This document shows positions 18,656-27,494 of a stretch of DNA of 64,000 nt, piece by piece. The notes beneath the pieces were generated by a model, which was given only the letters and a program-made list of their open reading frames with translations, was not told the DNA's origin and made no database searches. Origin of the DNA: an uncultured Prevotellaceae bacterium (GTDB lineage: Bacteria > Bacteroidota > Bacteroidia > Bacteroidales > Bacteroidaceae); contig CACYJV010000001.1 in NCBI GenBank assembly GCA_902774815.1, forward strand, positions 62,001 to 126,000, in the 5' to 3' direction. Both the position numbers and the translations under genes were made by a program. The stretch's first letter is position 1. Every line of letters starts with the position of its first letter.

Positions 18656-21298
18656 TTATCTCCTCCCTTTGGCTTCTGCCTTTAGTTTGTTAACTTCATC
18701 TTCCCACTTGGTGAGCTGTGCAGCATCATAGAAGAGGGCACCATCAATCTGATGGACCACCAGATCGGAAGCATTGTATATCTTAGCAGAGTTCACGTTG
18801 GTGGCACTCTGGATCCAGTATTCGCGCCCAATGAGGTTATAGTTGGCACCTTTTATCACAGAACGTTTGTTCTTCAACTGATCCACAATAGTCAGATTAT
18901 TGTCGTCAGCATTGACTGTCACACTGAAGAATCGGCTATTGACGGGGTTCAGGGTAGATGTCTCATACATCACGTTGTTCACGGGCTGTCCGCCGATGAA
19001 TACGGAGTTATCCTGAATATGGTACTTCAGGAAATTGATAATTCTGTCGGCAACTATTTTCCTTGCCTCCTTCTGCAGGTTAGCATCACCACCGAACTGG
19101 TCTGCAGTCAGATTTTCCCAATCGTTCCAATCGGGCAGGATACCCTCATTGTGCAGGCGCTCCAGTTCTGCATCCGTGGGAACATACACCGTGTAGTTAT
19201 AAGCATCGAAGAGGCTACAGTTGTAGTCGGCACAGGTGTAGCTGCTCAAACGAGCCTTGAGCAGGGTGTTGGCGGTACCTCCGTTGAGCAACAGATCGAA
19301 GAATTTCGTGCAGTTCTCACGTCCATTCAGGATGGAATAGAGCGACTGCTTACTGGTCAGAGGCAGTGCTTCCTCAACGACGTACGATTTACCGTTACCC
19401 GTTGTTGTCTGGTCGTAGATGGTAGTAACACGCACAGGCATGTTCTCCTCAATCTGCAAGCCGCCGGAAACAGTCATCTGGCCTTCTCGGCCAGCATTCT
19501 CAACCATGATGACACTACCGCCCTTGGTGCGATAGTACTTATGTCCATCCTCAATGTTGCCAACAATGATGAGGTTATCCATCAGGTCGCGCAGACGATT
19601 CTGAACCTGTGTGTCTTCGTTGTCAGGATTCTGGGGACCTATGGCATCGGGAATTGCCCTGCCTTCCACGATGGTGTGGTTCACGAGGTCATAGTTGTAG
19701 CGATGTGCACATACCGTCTTGCGGTCTTCATTGTAGTAGAACTGATAGAGTACCGACACATTGCTGCCATAGGTACAGGGATCGATGTAGTACAACATTG
19801 CGTCGTTTGTCGGGATGATCAAACTGTAGTAGGAGTCCATAGAGTTCAGATAAGGCTCAAAACCCAACTTTTCAATGGCCCAATAGATGACGTTCATCGT
19901 ATTCTCGTTGACCAATGCAGGGAACGACACCGACGAATAGGAAGCAGGGGTGAACACCTTATTTAATAAATAGACCACGCCATTGCATCCCATGAAGCAA
20001 CTGTCAACATGTTCCTTTTCAACACCGAGAGGCACTTTGGTAGTATTATCGACGATGTTCTTGAACTTCGATGGCACAGTCTCTGTGAAGGTACGGATGA
20101 GGTTGATGTCGAGCATCTTCACCAAAACCTTCATCGGCACATTCTCCCATGTACCATAGAGGTCTTGCAGAGCTTTTCCGTCGTGGTTCCACCAGAAATC
20201 AAGTGCCTCGTTCTTCGGCACCAGCATGGCACCGGCATCGTAGTGAAGGTCGCGTCCGGCCGTATTGGTATACATGTACTGGCTCCAGCCTGGGTCAAAG
20301 CCCAGATAAGCGTCGACAAGCTTTCCGTCAGGAGCATTCTTCAGTTCGCCACCTGTTGAGCCACCGTAGTCGGAGGTATTGCTGGTTGACGAGAAATACT
20401 TCAACGTGTAAACAGAATCGTTTGTGTTGTAGAGTCGGTTGTACTCACGTGTGGCAGCCTCATCGTAGTAAGGAGCACAGAAACGGTCCATCAGCGACGA
20501 GAACAGCGACATATTGGCATGGTTGTGAATAATCTCGCCCATGTTGTCGGCAGCTGTTACCAGACCATCGACCTTCTGAATGTAGCCATTCTTACAAGTG
20601 ATGTCGCGCTCAACCAGTTTCTTTCCGTTCACCCATGCGTCGTTAACTGAGTTCGACTCTCCATTTGTGAGGATGCTCAAGTCTTCATCGGTGATGTTGT
20701 TGTGCTTCATGAACACAGGCAGGAAGTGGATCATTGGCTTCGTCGTGTTGTCGCGAAGCAGCACGATACCTTCTTTTCTGTCCTTGTACGGTGCCCAATA
20801 CTCCGTGTTAGGCATCTGGTCGGGATAGATGCGCGAGATGGAGTCGAACACCGATGCAGCAGTCTCACGGCGCATGCACTGCCCCTCCAGCGGTGGGTTA
20901 CCGCTGACGTTGCTCAGAAGTTCAACCAGATAGGCATTGTTCACCATGGCACTGTTGAACAACAGTTTCTTCTGGGCACTTGACAAATCTTCGTACTTCC
21001 TGACGCCCCATGTGTTCGACTTGAAGAAGTTATCGTAGATGTTGTCGTCGGCCACAAACAGGGTCTTACTACCTGTCTGGCTGAGCACATCTTTCTGCCC
21101 CAAGTCGTTAATGAGCCGTAGCGTGTACTTGTAGTTGCCATCTTCTTCGAGTCGGTCGTAGATGGAGTTGCCCAGCCAGGATGGTTGTCCTGTCAGTTCT
21201 TCCTTGTCGCACGACTGAAAGAGCGTAGCACCCCCTAGTAGCAGCATTGCTGCCAATGCCACTGCTTTGGTTTTTCTCTTTGGTACGTAACTTTTCAT
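18656..21298 (-). CDS. Large multi-fasciclin-domain surface lipoprotein
   Basis: The 880-residue product begins with a basic N-terminus and a lipobox (GGATLFQSC). At least three FAS1-like segments are visible: TGSKTLFVADDNIYDNFF (about 77-95), YYSLIIPTNDAMLYY (about 490) and NYTVYVPTDAELERLHNEG (about 715). The pattern 'polar-hydrophobic-(A/P)-x-(D/N)-(D/A)' is that of FAS1 box 1. It is encoded 41 nt after the HExxH/F5-8C protein and 3 nt before SusC, which suggests translational coupling with the receptor. The family is known for adhesion; a function as a surface capture protein for a glycoprotein or glycan is inferred. Confidence 0.87.
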   Translation of the reverse strand: MKSYVPKRKTKAVALAAMLLLGGATLFQSCDKEELTGQPSWLGNSIYDRLEEDGNYKYTLRLINDLGQKDVLSQTGSKTLFVADDNIYDNFFKSNTWGVRKYEDLSSAQKKLLFNSAMVNNAYLVELLSNVSGNPPLEGQCMRRETAASVFDSISRIYPDQMPNTEYWAPYKDRKEGIVLLRDNTTKPMIHFLPVFMKHNNITDEDLSILTNGESNSVNDAWVNGKKLVERDITCKNGYIQKVDGLVTAADNMGEIIHNHANMSLFSSLMDRFCAPYYDEAATREYNRLYNTNDSVYTLKYFSSTSNTSDYGGSTGGELKNAPDGKLVDAYLGFDPGWSQYMYTNTAGRDLHYDAGAMLVPKNEALDFWWNHDGKALQDLYGTWENVPMKVLVKMLDINLIRTFTETVPSKFKNIVDNTTKVPLGVEKEHVDSCFMGCNGVVYLLNKVFTPASYSSVSFPALVNENTMNVIYWAIEKLGFEPYLNSMDSYYSLIIPTNDAMLYYIDPCTYGSNVSVLYQFYYNEDRKTVCAHRYNYDLVNHTIVEGRAIPDAIGPQNPDNEDTQVQNRLRDLMDNLIIVGNIEDGHKYYRTKGGSVIMVENAGREGQMTVSGGLQIEENMPVRVTTIYDQTTTGNGKSYVVEEALPLTSKQSLYSILNGRENCTKFFDLLLNGGTANTLLKARLSSYTCADYNCSLFDAYNYTVYVPTDAELERLHNEGILPDWNDWENLTADQFGGDANLQKEARKIVADRIINFLKYHIQDNSVFIGGQPVNNVMYETSTLNPVNSRFFSVTVNADDNNLTIVDQLKNKRSVIKGANYNLIGREYWIQSATNVNSAKIYNASDLVVHQIDGALFYDAAQLTKWEDEVNKLKAEAKGRR

Positions 21299-21339
21299 TG
21301 TTAGGCTTTTTGTTTTTGATTAATTATTTAAGTATTTCG

Positions 21340-23919
21340 TTATTTCACCATAATCTTAACACTATGTGTCTCACGTCCATTGATACCCTGTAAGACGTAG
21401 ATACCGGGGACGATGTCGGCAGGAATCATGTAGTCGCCATCGCGCATGAAACTCTGCGAGTAGACCATCTGTCCATTCTGGTTAAAGAGTCTCACCGGCA
21501 CCTGCAGACGACTGGCAGCAGCAATTCTGAGAGGCACACGCTCACCACGATTCACCACCGTTCGCTCCGGAATAATCGTGAACTTGGCAGACGGGACCAC
21601 AGCTGTGACATCTTCGATACCATCGACGAACTCTTTGTCGCGGATGGTAGCACGATAGTCATACCACTTCAGCTGGGCCTTTGCCGGCTGGTACATGTTC
21701 TCACCCATCTTCAGGCGATAGTCGAAGTGCTTCTTTCGCGTTTCTTCTCCTTTATAAATATAGTCCGTGTTGCAGACAACCGCAATCACGACGTTGTTCG
21801 CAGGTTCTTCCTTCAGCTTCATGATGACGTCGCCTTCGCCATTGACTGGCTGCGAGTAATAGATACGTCCTCGCTTGGTGCGATAGCACAACATGCACAC
21901 CATGTTATCACCCAGAGGTTTGAAGTGCATGCTGATGATGTTTCCAGCCTCACCATTGACGTGCAGGGGAATCTGGTTCGCCCCACTCCACCCTGGCGTC
22001 GTGCGCCACTCGGGATACCACCAGCCAAGGCTGTCCACCTCGTCGCACTTATACATATTGGCATAGGGAGTGGCCTCCCAGACCTTCACTTGCTTCCAGT
22101 AAGGGCTCCATTCCTGCTGCACCTTCAACAGCCAGTTGTCGTCCAACAGCTTCCGGCATGCCGTTGACCATTGGCCCACGTCGATCATGGCCTGACGGGC
22201 ACGGTATTCCATGATAAGGTGCCGCATCTGATTGTCGCCCAATGTGTCGGCCATACCGTCGAGAACACGGTTCTTGCAGTAGCGCCAAATCCAAGGTATG
22301 GAACCACGTCCAAGGATTTCGCTGACGAAGTGCGGGAACAATTCGCCATATTGCACACCGCCAAGCATATTGCGCCACGTGCAAATCTGGCCCGACGAAC
22401 CGTACATGTTGACGCCCTCGGCACTGGGACCGCCAAACGAGTCGTCGAGCAACCAACCTGAATAACATTCAATCGGCATGAAGGGAGCTATCATGTTACC
22501 GGCACTCAAGTAGCCCATGCTGGTGGGCGTCTTTCCGGACTTGACGAGTTCGGCCTCACCTTGCAGCCAAGTATTGCCTGCTTCCTGATACCATGCGGAG
22601 TTCTTGCAGCCTTCTAGGTCGGCAAAGATTGCATGGATACCTTCATGCACGCAGGCATTCTGCTGGAAGGTCTGGTCGGTGACGGTCCATCCGTTGTAGT
22701 TGGGATTATCGTTATCGTTGGTAAAGGCGGGGTCGAAGCAGGCAATGGGATAGTAGCTGATGTTGACCATAGGCCACGAACTGCCGTTCCACCAGGTAGC
22801 GCCTTGCCATCCGCCACGCTCGTACATATTGGCATTGTCGGAATTCAGGCCACTGCCATAGACATATACTGTGCTGTAGTAACCATTGCGGGCACGCTTG
22901 TCGGGCGGCCAGCCCATCTCGTCGCGGAAGAAGGCAAAGTCCTCGTTCATCTTTGCAAGCAGCCCCTGCTTGGCCACTTCCGTCACGTGGGGATTGGTCT
23001 TCGGTCCCCATGCCACAGCCCACCAGCCGTCGGCCATGTAGCCTTGGGCATTGTTGTTCTCGGGAAGCATCTTGGTGGGCGGATCCAATGCGGGGTATTC
23101 ACTGCGATAGTCGTAGTAGAGCGTAGGCGAATACTTCGGCCACTGATACGATACCGAAGGATCGAAGACGTTGTAAATGTGCTCCGTCACGGCTCCGCAT
23201 TGGCGCTGATAGCTCACCACATAGATGCCGGGCTGCGTAGCCAAGACCTGAGGCGTGGTAGCTGTCGAGCCATCGGGCAGCGTCCAGTTCCACAGAGGAT
23301 CTTCCTCTTCACCATCAGGTAACGTAAGCACGGGAGCCAGTGTCAGCGGCTTGCCCTCTTCCCAGGCATACACGCTCTTGTCGGTCAGCACAGCGGCCTT
23401 ACATTCTTCACCTAAATAGCCCATGATTTTCACCTCACGGATGCCGCAGGCACGTCCACTCTTCAGGTAGATGCGCAACCGGTTGGATGTGATGTCCACT
23501 TCCGTTGTCGACAGGTTCTTGTCGTCGGGTTGTGCCAGCGTAGCGCCCTTGTGCCATTCGCGGCCATCCCACCATGCCACATAGGCATCGCTGGGCAACA
23601 AGATGTTCGTATCGTCGGCTGCCCAATAGGCACGAATCTCGGCAAACTGGTTGTTACGGTCCCAAAGGAACTCTACATAGGCGTATTCGCCCCACGACTC
23701 CTCACCGGCATCACTACTCCAATAGCTGGAAGCTGCCGTTCGGTTGTCGTAAATAAAAGCCACTGGATGTTCGTCGCTGCTGAATGATGCCGTCACGCGC
23801 TGCGCCCTTACCGCAAGGTTGGTAAGCGACTGAGCCTGCATAGGCATCACACTCCAACACATAAGAATGGTTAGAATGGCCCAAAACTTACTTGGTCGTT
23901 GAATGGTAAAAAGGCTCAT
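21340..23919 (-). CDS. Secreted F5/8-type-C and HExxH-containing protein with sorting tail
   Basis: This 859-residue protein is the first gene of the operon. Its signal peptide ends in MPMQAQ. A discoidin/F5-8C-like carbohydrate-binding domain spans about 31-168 (SWGEYAYVEFLWDRNN, RLRIYLKSGRACGIREVKIMG), followed by an Ig-like segment to about 255. The core contains VHEGIH (His425, Glu426, His429), a zinc-peptidase HExxH motif, with a plausible third ligand at Glu446 in WYQEAGNTW. The tail (about 775-859, ending GIYVLQGINGRETHSVKIMVK) resembles a type IX secretion sorting domain. I do not recognise a named family for the core, and peptidase activity is inferred. A promoter lies 50-80 bp upstream. 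Confidence 0.85.
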   Translation of the reverse strand: MSLFTIQRPSKFWAILTILMCWSVMPMQAQSLTNLAVRAQRVTASFSSDEHPVAFIYDNRTAASSYWSSDAGEESWGEYAYVEFLWDRNNQFAEIRAYWAADDTNILLPSDAYVAWWDGREWHKGATLAQPDDKNLSTTEVDITSNRLRIYLKSGRACGIREVKIMGYLGEECKAAVLTDKSVYAWEEGKPLTLAPVLTLPDGEEEDPLWNWTLPDGSTATTPQVLATQPGIYVVSYQRQCGAVTEHIYNVFDPSVSYQWPKYSPTLYYDYRSEYPALDPPTKMLPENNNAQGYMADGWWAVAWGPKTNPHVTEVAKQGLLAKMNEDFAFFRDEMGWPPDKRARNGYYSTVYVYGSGLNSDNANMYERGGWQGATWWNGSSWPMVNISYYPIACFDPAFTNDNDNPNYNGWTVTDQTFQQNACVHEGIHAIFADLEGCKNSAWYQEAGNTWLQGEAELVKSGKTPTSMGYLSAGNMIAPFMPIECYSGWLLDDSFGGPSAEGVNMYGSSGQICTWRNMLGGVQYGELFPHFVSEILGRGSIPWIWRYCKNRVLDGMADTLGDNQMRHLIMEYRARQAMIDVGQWSTACRKLLDDNWLLKVQQEWSPYWKQVKVWEATPYANMYKCDEVDSLGWWYPEWRTTPGWSGANQIPLHVNGEAGNIISMHFKPLGDNMVCMLCYRTKRGRIYYSQPVNGEGDVIMKLKEEPANNVVIAVVCNTDYIYKGEETRKKHFDYRLKMGENMYQPAKAQLKWYDYRATIRDKEFVDGIEDVTAVVPSAKFTIIPERTVVNRGERVPLRIAAASRLQVPVRLFNQNGQMVYSQSFMRDGDYMIPADIVPGIYVLQGINGRETHSVKIMVK

Positions 23920-23967
23920 TTAGATATTTGTTAGTTGATTATAGACGATAGCGGCATAAAAACTTGA

Positions 23968-23999
23968 CAAAGATATAACTTTTTTAATAGTTACGCAAG
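23968..23999 (-). promoter_or_regulatory. Promoter of the SusCD/fasciclin operon
   Basis: On the minus strand TATCTTTG (23968-23975) matches the Bacteroidota -7 box TAnnTTTG. CTTG (23996-23999) lies 20 nt upstream as a 3/4 match to the -33 TTTG. Transcription would start near 23960, giving a leader of about 40 nt before the ATG at 23919. No other comparable site is visible within the 19-kb operon downstream. Confidence 0.65.
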
Positions 24000-24117
24000 T
24001 AATTTGATGTTTTTTTTTGCTTAAATTGTAATTTAACACTTATGGAAAAGTGGCGGCTTGAAATATAGTCCAAAAAATGGTAAAAACGTCTAAAAACTCC
24101 GATTTCTTCGGTTTTTA

Positions 24118-24149
24118 TTTGTTCGATTGGAAAATAATGATTAGCTTTG
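24118..24149 (+). promoter_or_regulatory. Promoter of the DUF4859-repeat protein gene
   Basis: TTTG (24118-24121) and TAGCTTTG (24142-24149) are separated by 20 nt, a full match to the Bacteroidota consensus. It lies 60 bp upstream of the start at 24209. Together with the minus-strand promoter at 23968-23999 it makes this 289-bp intergenic region a divergent promoter region. Confidence 0.75.
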
Positions 24150-24208
24150 CGACAGATACGCGAAGTGAATCTTTGACAATTACCAATAACAACTATTTAA
24201 TAACCTAA

Positions 24209-26665
24209 ATGTTACAGCATGTTATGATGACTACTCATTTAAGAAATCTGCTCACAGCAGTCGTCTGCCTCTTTGCAGGCGTATCGGCTCAGGCCCAGTT
24301 CACGGGTAGTGCCGACCAGTATCCCACCACGGGCTATGAGGGTTCTGCCATCAGCTTCGACCTTGCTGATGTTGCTACAACACTCGGCACCGACGCAGCC
24401 ACGCTGGGTACAGCCATCAGCGAGTACATCGCTGCAGATACCCCCGACCCCGTCCTCTTCGCTGCTAACGGCACCGATTGGGCAGCCGAACTCGAAGCTA
24501 ATAATCATGGCTTCTGGATGGCCGCCGACGGCACACCCGTAGGCTATGGCGAAACATGCGTTTGGTATGTAAGCCCCGAAGTTGACGAGGAGTTCACTAC
24601 CCTCACATTCAACGTAGGTCAGATGCCCAACGTGATGGAAGCAGGCCAGCAGGGTCAGACCACCATCACCCTGAAGTTCAATGGAAAGCAGGCTACCTTC
24701 GCTCTGACGCTCAACGTCATTGCTAAGCCCGAGTACGATATTCCCGAGCCCAAGACCGTCATCGAGAAGGATCTGAACGTGGTGGGCGAGGCTTCAACCA
24801 GCGTTGAGCAGTTCCCACGCGGAGGCTATGACTCTGATGTCGTTACACTGACAGTGAGCGACATCGTTGCCAAGCTGGGTCTCGACAGCGAGGCTATGCT
24901 GAGCGACGTCTTTGGCGACCTGCTCTATGCTACTTGGTACAACGATGGTGACGTGGAGCAAGGCGGCGGCATGAAGAAGGACTCGCTGACACACGAGTTC
25001 ACAGCAGGTGCTCCTGGTTTCTGGCTGCGTGCCGTTGAGAATGCACAGGGCGAGAAGGACGGCGAGTGCGCAAGCGCTGGCTATGGCGACGGCTGTGCTT
25101 TCTTTGCCGAGGCTTTTGCCTACGACGCTGAGAGCCAGACCATCAGCTGCAAGATTGGCCAGTTCCCCGGTGCGCTGAAGGCCAACGAGAAGTACTTTGT
25201 CAACCTCTATCTGCTCTATGGCGAGAAGGCTTATCGTCTGCGCTACGAGCTTGTCTTGAAAGAGAAAGAACAGGGCACAGGTCTCGCTGACTATAATAAG
25301 GTAGGCGAGGATGCCGTGACTGTCGAGCAAGAACCGACCTCGAACCACGAGGCCATATTAATTCATCCCGACGTGGAGGCCATTGCTGCCGCTCTTGGCT
25401 GCGAGGTATCTGCCATCGGCATGTATGCACTCGACGACACCGACAACTTCGGTGGCACCACAGCCAACAATGGTGGTTTCTGGTTCAATAGCGCAGGTAC
25501 TGTCACATCGTATGGTGCAACTGCTGCCTTCTACGTTCAGCCATCAACGGCTAACGACTTCACAACACTGGAAGTAGGTCAATATCCTAACGCTTTGAGT
25601 ATTGGCGACGAATTAAGTGCAAACATCTACTTCATCAATGGCGAGAACTATTACACCTACACCGTTAACCTGAAGATTATTGAGCCCAAGAAGCCTGAAT
25701 GGGAGTTCACTAACGTTGCCACCCGCTCGTTCACCGTGCAATCACTGGTCCGTGGCGGAAATGACTATACTTGTGACCAATATTGGAACATTGCTCCCGA
25801 AGTCATCGAGTCACTCATCGGCACCAGCACCCCCACCCTCTTCGGACTTGCTACCGACGAGGCAAAGGAAGCACAAGGCGGCAACCCCTACTCCAACAAG
25901 TACAGCTGCGACCCGAAGCCTGGCTTCTGGCTGAATGCTGACGGACGCGTCTCTATATGGAACGACAGCAATGCCCGTGTGGGCATCAGCTACCTTTCCG
26001 ACGGCACCTTCCAATTCTTCCAGTTCCCCAACCGCAACAGCGTTGGCGACGTATTCAAGACTCAGCTCTTCCTGGTCAACGAGGAAAGCAACGAGATGAT
26101 TACGTTCAACATTAACTTGGCCTTCGTCAGCGAGATTGCACAGAAGGAAGAAGTGGGTTCCGAGAACCTCGTCATCCCCGTGACAACCGATGAATATGCC
26201 ATCACACTCGACCTCAAGACAGCTGCCGACTCACTCGGTGTGACTGTCGACGACCTGCTCGATCCCAACAACTACTACCTGCGCGGTCTGACTGCCGAAG
26301 GCGTCTATGGCGAAGGCCAAAATGCCGAGAACGGACTCAGCTTCAACTACGACGGTGGCTACGACAAGTATGGCAGCATGTACTTCATCCTCGAGCAGAG
26401 TGGCGACGAGGTGCAGCTCATCATGTGCAGCAACGACGAAGTGGAAGAAGACTACCAGGCCGACGGACAGTTCTGCTTCGAGGTTGCCGACAAGCAATAC
26501 ATCTACTATGTGAAGTTCGTCTCCGAGGAGGTCTACACTGGCATCGACGATGTTACTGCCAAGACCGTGAAGAACGGAATGATCTACGACCTGAGCGGAC
26601 GCCGTGTGGTGAAGCCCGTACGTGGCATCTACGTCCAGGACGGCAAGAAGTTCGTCGTGAAGTAA
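24209..26665 (+). CDS. Secreted protein of five tandem DUF4859-like modules with sorting tail
   Basis: The 818-residue product has a signal peptide ending in GVSAQAQ. The start could also be Met6 or Met7. Five modules of about 130-160 residues follow (about 35-170, 195-355, 365-500, 510-655, 665-770). Each has a GFW-type core (HGFWMAADGTPVGYG, GFWLRAVENAQG, GFWFNSAGTVTSYG, GFWLNADGRVSIWN) and then a hydrophobic strand ending G-Q-x-P. The fifth is degenerate. The same core occurs once in the proteins at 27495-29663 and 29709-31619, so I read it as the DUF4859 family. The C-terminus IYDLSGRRVV...GIYVQDGKKFVVK looks like a type IX secretion sorting tail. Function is unknown; a repeated binding role is inferred. 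A strong terminator follows. Confidence 0.85.
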   Translation: MLQHVMMTTHLRNLLTAVVCLFAGVSAQAQFTGSADQYPTTGYEGSAISFDLADVATTLGTDAATLGTAISEYIAADTPDPVLFAANGTDWAAELEANNHGFWMAADGTPVGYGETCVWYVSPEVDEEFTTLTFNVGQMPNVMEAGQQGQTTITLKFNGKQATFALTLNVIAKPEYDIPEPKTVIEKDLNVVGEASTSVEQFPRGGYDSDVVTLTVSDIVAKLGLDSEAMLSDVFGDLLYATWYNDGDVEQGGGMKKDSLTHEFTAGAPGFWLRAVENAQGEKDGECASAGYGDGCAFFAEAFAYDAESQTISCKIGQFPGALKANEKYFVNLYLLYGEKAYRLRYELVLKEKEQGTGLADYNKVGEDAVTVEQEPTSNHEAILIHPDVEAIAAALGCEVSAIGMYALDDTDNFGGTTANNGGFWFNSAGTVTSYGATAAFYVQPSTANDFTTLEVGQYPNALSIGDELSANIYFINGENYYTYTVNLKIIEPKKPEWEFTNVATRSFTVQSLVRGGNDYTCDQYWNIAPEVIESLIGTSTPTLFGLATDEAKEAQGGNPYSNKYSCDPKPGFWLNADGRVSIWNDSNARVGISYLSDGTFQFFQFPNRNSVGDVFKTQLFLVNEESNEMITFNINLAFVSEIAQKEEVGSENLVIPVTTDEYAITLDLKTAADSLGVTVDDLLDPNNYYLRGLTAEGVYGEGQNAENGLSFNYDGGYDKYGSMYFILEQSGDEVQLIMCSNDEVEEDYQADGQFCFEVADKQYIYYVKFVSEEVYTGIDDVTAKTVKNGMIYDLSGRRVVKPVRGIYVQDGKKFVVK

Positions 26666-26709
26666 GACTTTTCACTAAAATCGCTCTATTATTCTACTCT
26701 GATAAACGA

Positions 26710-26747
26710 AGAGGCATTGGGTTTGCGCCCAGTGCCTCTTTTCTTTT
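26710..26747 (+). terminator. Rho-independent terminator after the DUF4859-repeat gene
   Basis: Arms of 12 nt (26710-26721 and 26728-26739, AGAGGCATTGGG / CCCAGTGCCTCT, one G-T wobble) enclose a 6-nt loop. They are followed by TTTTCTTTT, 45 bp past the stop codon. Confidence 0.9.
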
Positions 26748-26768
26748 GGATGGGAATCATATAACTGT

Positions 26769-27080
26769 AGGGGCAGACTCCCGTGTCTGCCCTTGTAATA
26801 AGCGAAAAAGAGGAAGAGGGAATTACCTATCTATTGCACCCATGAAGCACCGCTCCAGCACCTGTAAAGCATAACTCCACAACCGTAATAGCATAGCTCT
26901 ACAGGCATCATAGCATAGCCCTAAAGCCATCATAGCATAGCTCCGTCACCATAATAGAATAGCCCTATCACCATAACAGCAAAGCCATACAGCCATCATA
27001 GCATAGCCCTACCACCTTCAAAGCGCCATTCTTGCAGCAGTACCGCACCACGTTGCAGGGGCAGACCCCTGTGTATGACC
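26769..27080 (+). repeat. Two copies of a 24-bp hairpin element flanking repeat cluster 2
   Basis: AGGGGCAGACTCCCGTGTCT plus GCCC (26769-26792) can form a 10-bp stem. A second copy at 27057-27080 matches it at 20 of 24 positions, but its long stem has decayed while AGGGG-CAGA-CCCCT remains. The two copies lie in the same orientation on either side of the 22-bp repeat array at 26846-27043. No coding function is visible. Confidence 0.7.
26846..27043 (+). repeat. 22-bp tandem repeat array, cluster 2 (about 9 units)
   Basis: Units start at 26846, 26868, 26890, 26912, 26934, 26956, 26978, 27000 and, degenerate, 27022. A representative unit is AGCATAGCTCTACAGGCATC plus AT. The spacing is exactly 22 bp, although units differ at up to half of their positions. 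The array lies in the 829-bp gap between convergent genes. The frame is not kept across units because 22 is not a multiple of three, so a protein repeat is excluded. Confidence 0.92.
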
Positions 27081-27100
27081 GATATTACTCCTTGTGACAT

Positions 27101-27309
27101 GAGAAAGTGGGCAAGTGGGCAAGTGGACATTTAGCTTTTTGGGGAACAAGGAAAGTGGACTTTTCTTAGTAAAAGTTTTTAATTTTAATATAAATATATA
27201 TATAATTATAAATAATAATAGTATAAATATTCATTCTCATGTCTTCTTCAACCCGAAAAAACAACTTCAAATCATCTAAATGTCCACTTGCCCACTTGCC
27301 CACTTTCTC
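27101..27309. repeat. Perfect 34-bp inverted repeat around an AT-rich 141-bp core
   Basis: Bases 27101-27134 and 27276-27309 are exact reverse complements over 34 bp (outer end GAGAAAGTGGGC, inner end GGACATTTAG). Each arm contains three imperfect copies of AAGTGGGC. The enclosed 141 bp are very AT-rich, with a long T/A tract near 27175-27235. No open reading frame of note lies inside; a 94-codon minus-strand frame crossing it is not credible. It could be a MITE-like element, an invertible segment or a stem-forming RNA end. Confidence 0.9.
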
Positions 27310-27411
27310 CATGTTTTCCATGTTTTCTAACCCATCCTCCACACATTCCCACTTGTCTTTACTAAACAAAAGAAATGCTTTACATGTTATGAAGCAATAC
27401 ATTGAAGACAA

Positions 27412-27472
27412 TAAAAAGGCACCCTGACAAGGCAAAGCAATGACAAGCAACGCTATTGCCAGGTCAGGGCGC
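27412..27472 (-). terminator. Rho-independent terminator after the DUF6055/DUF4859 gene
   Basis: On the minus strand GCGCCCTGAC (27463-27472) pairs with GTCAGGGTGC (27419-27428). Additional inner pairing (CTGGCAA / TTGCC) occurs, and a T-run follows at 27413-27417. It lies just after the stop codon at 27495. Confidence 0.75.
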
Positions 27473-27494
27473 GTTTATCAGGATTCGTGAACTC

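Noticed and set aside
18752-19966. 404-codon plus-strand open frame
   Set aside because: It lies antisense within the large fasciclin lipoprotein gene, has no domain-like composition, and fits the pattern of frame shadows over this gene.
26425-26874. 149-codon plus-strand open frame
   Set aside because: It overlaps the end of the DUF4859-repeat gene in another frame and continues through the terminator into repeats.
27166-27450. 94-codon minus-strand open frame
   Set aside because: It runs through the AT-rich core and one arm of the inverted repeat; the sequence is low complexity and crosses a terminator.
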